Under the pieces are notes generated by a model, which was given only the letters and a program-made list of their open reading frames with translations, made no database searches and was not told the origin of the DNA. A program made the translations under genes and the position numbers. From Paraflavitalea sp. CAU 1676 (GTDB lineage Bacteria > Bacteroidota > Bacteroidia > Chitinophagales > Chitinophagaceae), in contig NZ_JARHUJ010000001.1 in assembly GCF_029223285.1 (NCBI RefSeq), positions 806,001-870,000 on the forward strand: a stretch of DNA of 64,000 nucleotides. Reading direction: 5' to 3'. Shown here one piece after another: positions 61,152 through 64,000 of this stretch; within the stretch, counting starts at the first letter, position 1, and every line of letters starts with the position of its first letter.

Positions 61152-61867
61152 ATTCCTAAACTCAGCCTTTTTAGTGAGGTGTCCGAAAACCCAACTTGTT
61201 GTAAAATTTGTAGAAATGTTTCGCCTTCAGGAAATGCTTTAACTGATTTATTTAAATATTGATACGCGTCTTTGTTATTGGTAAGCCAACGACCGGCCTG
61301 CGGTGCTACAACCTTCATGTACAGGTTATAAAGTCCTTTAAACCAAATCTTTTTAGGCTTCGAAAACTCCAGTATCACCAGCTTTCCGCCGGGCTTCAGC
61401 ACCCTGTACATCTCTCCCAAACCCTTTTCCAGATTCTGGAAATTCCTCACGCCAAAGCCTGCCGTAATCGCATCAAACGTGTTGTTGGGGAAGTTTATTG
61501 CTTCACTATCGCCTTTCTGAAGCTCTATGTGATTATTTAACAATAACCTGGCAACCTTTTGCCGTCCCAACTGAAGCATACCTTCAGAAATATCTATGCC
61601 AATTATTCGGTCTGGCTGAAGGTATTTATAAGTAGTGATTGCTAAATCGGCTGTTCCTGTAGCCACATCCAGTACCTGCTGCGGTTTTATCTCTGCCAGC
61701 TCCCGGATGGCCCTTTTGCGCCAGTATACGTCAGTGCCACCGGACAGTACCCGGTTCATGAAGTCGTACCGGAAGGCGATCTGGTCAAACATGCTGGCCA
61801 CCTGGTCTTTCTTGCTTTGCTCGGACCCCTGAAAGGGTACTATACTATCGTGAGAATGTTTGGACAT
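61115..61867 (-). CDS. ubiE: Demethylmenaquinone/ubiquinone methyltransferase UbiE
   Basis: 250 residues. SAM-dependent C-methyltransferase that turns demethylmenaquinone into menaquinone. Motifs: MFDQIAFRYDFMNRVLSGGT near the start, DVATGTADLAI (motif I), GIDISEGML, EAINFPNNTFDAITAGFGVR, LKPGGKLVILEFSKP and KAFPEGETFLQILQQVGF. Start is the ATG at 61867; the frame runs upstream to 61948 but without family support. TACCTTTG (61881-61874 on the minus strand) ends 6 bp before this ATG, so the mRNA may be nearly leaderless. porT overlaps its end. Confidence 0.95.
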   Translation of the reverse strand: MSKHSHDSIVPFQGSEQSKKDQVASMFDQIAFRYDFMNRVLSGGTDVYWRKRAIRELAEIKPQQVLDVATGTADLAITTYKYLQPDRIIGIDISEGMLQLGRQKVARLLLNNHIELQKGDSEAINFPNNTFDAITAGFGVRNFQNLEKGLGEMYRVLKPGGKLVILEFSKPKKIWFKGLYNLYMKVVAPQAGRWLTNNKDAYQYLNKSVKAFPEGETFLQILQQVGFSDTSLKRLSLGICTIYCGRKSAS

Positions 61868-61873
61868 GGTGCG

Positions 61874-61881
61874 CAAAGGTA
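61874..61881 (-). promoter_or_regulatory. -7 element of ubiE (TACCTTTG)
   Basis: Exact match to TAnnTTTG on the minus strand, ending 6 bp before the ubiE ATG. A CTG (not TTG) lies at the -33 spacing of 19 bp. Confidence 0.55.
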
Positions 61882-62050
61882 AAGCAAAGTTGCTGGTTTT
61901 CAGTGCGTGGAACGGGGCGCAAAGCGGTACGTTGTAGCCTTTTTTCACGGGAGCGGATCAAAGGGTCGCCAGGCGCTGTTAAACAGTATTGGAGTCTCAG
62001 GGTTTATCTGTGATAAGTTAATGATAAGTAATAGATTACTTATACATGAT

Positions 62051-62092
62051 CCGTAGATAACCCGTATCTGTTAAAAGACGGGTTATCTACGG
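62051..62092. repeat. 15-bp perfect inverted repeat
   Basis: CCGTAGATAACCCGT (62051-62065) and ACGGGTTATCTACGG (62078-62092), spacer 12 nt. No T-run follows, and it lies between two divergent genes. It may be an operator or form a stem in RNA or DNA. Confidence 0.85.
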
Positions 62093-62102
62093 GTTATTTA
62101 CC

Positions 62103-62132
62103 GCTTATATACAGCTTATATACGGCTTATCC
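62103..62132. repeat. 11-bp direct repeats GCTTATATAC(A/G)
   Basis: GCTTATATAC at 62103-62112 and again at 62114-62123 (11-bp period), followed in phase by a partial third copy, GCTTATCC (62125-62132). Helical-turn phasing suggests a protein-binding array. Confidence 0.75.
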
Positions 62133-62265
62133 TTTTGGGTTTGCAAGCCTCTCATACGGTTGCGGTATCAATTTAAGTCGTAAACCCTATGTACGGGTGG
62201 TTGATCAAATTGGCAGCGATCGGAGCTTAATCGGTATATTTAGTCTGATAAACTATTAGCGCCAT

Positions 62266-63120
62266 TTGCTGAGGCGATCCACGATACAATTACTTCGTTT
62301 TCCCTTTTCTTTTTTCCTGTTGCCGGTGTACTTGTTTGCTCTGGGCCAGGTGCCTGTTGTCAATGCTTACCATGCCTGGTTGATCTTTGGAATACTTCAT
62401 TTATTGGTATATCCCTCCAGCAATGGTTACAATTCCTATATGGATCGTGATGAAGGCAGTATTGGGGGGATCAAAAATCCCCTGCAACCCACCCGGCAAT
62501 TATTCTACGTCAGCATCGGGATGGATGTACTGGCGGTATTGCTCAGTTGGTTGATCAGCCCGCTCTTTGCGCTAGGAATTGTGGCCTATATCCTCGCATC
62601 CCGCGCCTATAGTTACCGTGGCATCCGCCTAAAAAAGTATCCGGTGGTGGGGTATCTCACGGTCGTCGTGTTCCAGGGGGGCGTAACTTTTTTTTTGGTC
62701 TACCACGGCTGCAGTGTCGATAAAACGATGGCAGTTCCGCCTGCCGGTATTATCGCCGCTTCGTTACTTATTGGTGGATTTTACCCGCTCACGCAGATCT
62801 ATCAGCATGATGCCGACATAAAGGACGGGGTTCACACCATCAGTTCTTCGCTTGGGTACAGGGGCACTTTTATCTTTACGGCTGTAATCTATTCGTTGGC
62901 GATGGCTTTGCTGGCTTACTATTTTTCCAATCAGGGTTCCCTTTCAAAATTCTTACTGCTGGCAACTTGTATGTTGCCTATTCTCGTATATTTCTGCTGG
63001 TGGGCCGCACGGGTTTGGAAAAATGAAAACGTAGCCGATTTTACCCATACCATGCGCATGAACCTGTTGGCATCGGTTTGTACCAATATTGGTTTTCTGA
63101 TCTTATTAACCTGGAGGTAA
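62266..63120 (+). CDS. UbiA-family prenyltransferase-like protein
   Basis: 284 residues with eight or nine hydrophobic helices. The first Asp-rich motif is NGYNSYMDRDEG (53-64) and the second is IYQHDADIKDGVHT (about 178-191), the two Mg-diphosphate sites of UbiA-type intramembrane prenyltransferases. Start is TTG at 62266. It would attach a prenyl chain to an aromatic or polyketide acceptor. It sits 1 bp before a type III polyketide synthase gene, so the acceptor is probably that enzyme's product and not the quinone ring of menaquinone. Confidence 0.85.
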   Translation: MLRRSTIQLLRFPFSFFLLPVYLFALGQVPVVNAYHAWLIFGILHLLVYPSSNGYNSYMDRDEGSIGGIKNPLQPTRQLFYVSIGMDVLAVLLSWLISPLFALGIVAYILASRAYSYRGIRLKKYPVVGYLTVVVFQGGVTFFLVYHGCSVDKTMAVPPAGIIAASLLIGGFYPLTQIYQHDADIKDGVHTISSSLGYRGTFIFTAVIYSLAMALLAYYFSNQGSLSKFLLLATCMLPILVYFCWWAARVWKNENVADFTHTMRMNLLASVCTNIGFLILLTWR

Positions 63121-63121
63121 T

Positions 63122-64000
63122 TTGAGTAAGATCGTTTCTATCGGAACGGCCGTGCCGGCTTTCCGGCACAGGCAGCAAGATATTCTGCAATTCATGCAGG
63201 GGGTGTATGCGCTTGCCGAAGACGAACAGCGCAAGCTGAGGTACTTGTACCGCCAAAGCGCCATTGATACCCGGTATTCCGTGATCCCTGACTATAGCAG
63301 GGGGCCGGCCGAATGGAAGTTTTATCCCTCCACCGAAAACCTTGAACCATTTCCCGCTCTCGAGCAGCGTATGGTTTGGTACAATAAGTATGCTGCGCCA
63401 CTCTCTATTCATGCCATCCGGGATTGCATGGATGGAAAACTGAACCAGGAAGAAATTACTCATTTGATCACTGTAAGTTGCACCGGTATGAGTGCGCCCG
63501 GGCTGGACCTTCAGCTGGTAGAGCTTCTGGGCTTACCCAGGCATGCCTGGCGAAGCTCGGTCAATTTTATGGGCTGCTATGCAGCTGTGCATGCGTTAAA
63601 GATCGCCGACGCAATTTGTAAGAGCGACCATAGTGCGAAAGTGCTGATCGTATGCACTGAACTGTGTACCCTCCATTTTCAACGCGAGGCTACCATGGAC
63701 AATATCGCTTCGGGTTTACTCTTTGCCGACGGTAGCGCTGCTGCGCTGATCACTCATGACGCACACCCACACCATGGTTTGGAATTGAGCGGTTTTTATG
63801 GGGAAGTTATACCGAAAGGCCGGCAGGATATGAGCTGGGAGCTATCGTCCACCGGATTCTTAATGACGCTGAGCAGTTATATTCCCGAATTGATCGGTGC
63901 CGATTTTGCTGCGCTGACCAACCGGGCGCTGGATCATACGGGCTGCCGGTTCGAAGAGGTGGGCCATTGGTGTATACATCCCGGTGGTAAGAAAATACTC
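63122..64000 (+). CDS. Type III polyketide synthase (cut by window edge)
   Basis: 293 residues of a chalcone/stilbene-synthase-like homodimeric ketosynthase, open to the last base. Family evidence: MSKIVSIGTAVP start, THLITVSCTGMSAPGLDLQL (about 113-132), the catalytic Cys in VNFMGCYAAVHALKIA (C152), GLLFADGSAAALI, and the catalytic His in WCIHPGGKK (H286). The final Asn (about residue 320) would lie beyond the window. Start is TTG at 63122, 1 bp after the prenyltransferase stop, so the two are coupled. It likely uses malonyl-CoA and an acyl or aromatic starter. Product unknown. Confidence 0.93.
   Translation, partial: MSKIVSIGTAVPAFRHRQQDILQFMQGVYALAEDEQRKLRYLYRQSAIDTRYSVIPDYSRGPAEWKFYPSTENLEPFPALEQRMVWYNKYAAPLSIHAIRDCMDGKLNQEEITHLITVSCTGMSAPGLDLQLVELLGLPRHAWRSSVNFMGCYAAVHALKIADAICKSDHSAKVLIVCTELCTLHFQREATMDNIASGLLFADGSAAALITHDAHPHHGLELSGFYGEVIPKGRQDMSWELSSTGFLMTLSSYIPELIGADFAALTNRALDHTGCRFEEVGHWCIHPGGKKIL

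Larger units (their letters stand above)
61949..62265. other. Repeat-rich divergent intergenic region between ubiE and the prenyltransferase gene
   Basis: AT-rich stretch without genes. It includes a 15-bp perfect inverted repeat and 11-bp direct repeats (entered separately) plus several further GATAAGT/ACTTAT-like elements at 62008-62047. Likely regulatory for one or both of the divergent genes. Confidence 0.6.

Overview
The window reads as a chromosomal segment of a Bacteroidota bacterium, most likely family Chitinophagaceae (Niastella/Flavitalea-like). The signs are a type IX secretion (T9SS) sorting tail on a DUF1501 protein, PorT next to UbiE, a TonB-dependent receptor with a carboxypeptidase-regulatory-like N-terminal domain, the pheT / zapA / rny / rplS neighbourhood, weak Shine-Dalgarno sites, and promoters of the TTG-N19-TAnnTTTG type. 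I found no rRNA, tRNA, insertion sequence, integrase or CRISPR array. The family-level placement is inference; the phylum is well supported.

Layout. 0-8.6 kb: the end of an unrecognised gene, then housekeeping genes on the minus strand (rplS, rny, zapA, a coiled-coil protein, pheT), interrupted by plus-strand genes for a TlpA-like thioredoxin, a DUF6263-like protein and an 84-residue protein. 8.8-10.7 kb: a tight three-gene cassette of unknown function (membrane protein with a TIG-like domain, lipoprotein, small helical protein), followed by about 1.4 kb of poorly coding DNA with an 11-bp tandem repeat. 12-18 kb: dnaB, rsmE, a TerC-family protein, pyrD and a thiolase with a textbook Bacteroidota promoter. 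18-27.5 kb: a secreted DUF1800/DUF1501 pair, a NarL-type response regulator with a TPR histidine kinase, and a TonB receptor preceded by a small Cys/His protein. 27.6-31.9 kb: membrane proteins and an ABC exporter.

32.0-47.5 kb is one exopolysaccharide or capsule locus. It holds two glycosyltransferases on the minus strand, then a nine-gene plus-strand operon (Wzz-like protein, MurJ/Wzx-like flippase, cupin, DegT aminotransferase, methyltransferase, three glycosyltransferases, Wzy-like polymerase), then a minus-strand pair (WbpP-like epimerase, WecB/TagA transferase), and finally a short WcaJ-type phosphoglycosyl transferase. Together these can build a lipid-linked repeat unit, modify it, flip it and polymerise it.

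47.5-58.4 kb: yifB, then pyrC, a short MutS-like ATPase and an M1 peptidase on one strand, a RemB/Wzi-like outer-membrane protein, and a LytTR response regulator with a HisKA_2 TPR kinase. 58.6-64 kb: a lipoprotein cytochrome c of unusual architecture, porT and ubiE. Across a repeat-rich divergent intergenic region lies a UbiA-type prenyltransferase followed by a type III polyketide synthase that runs off the right edge, probably the start of a biosynthetic cluster.
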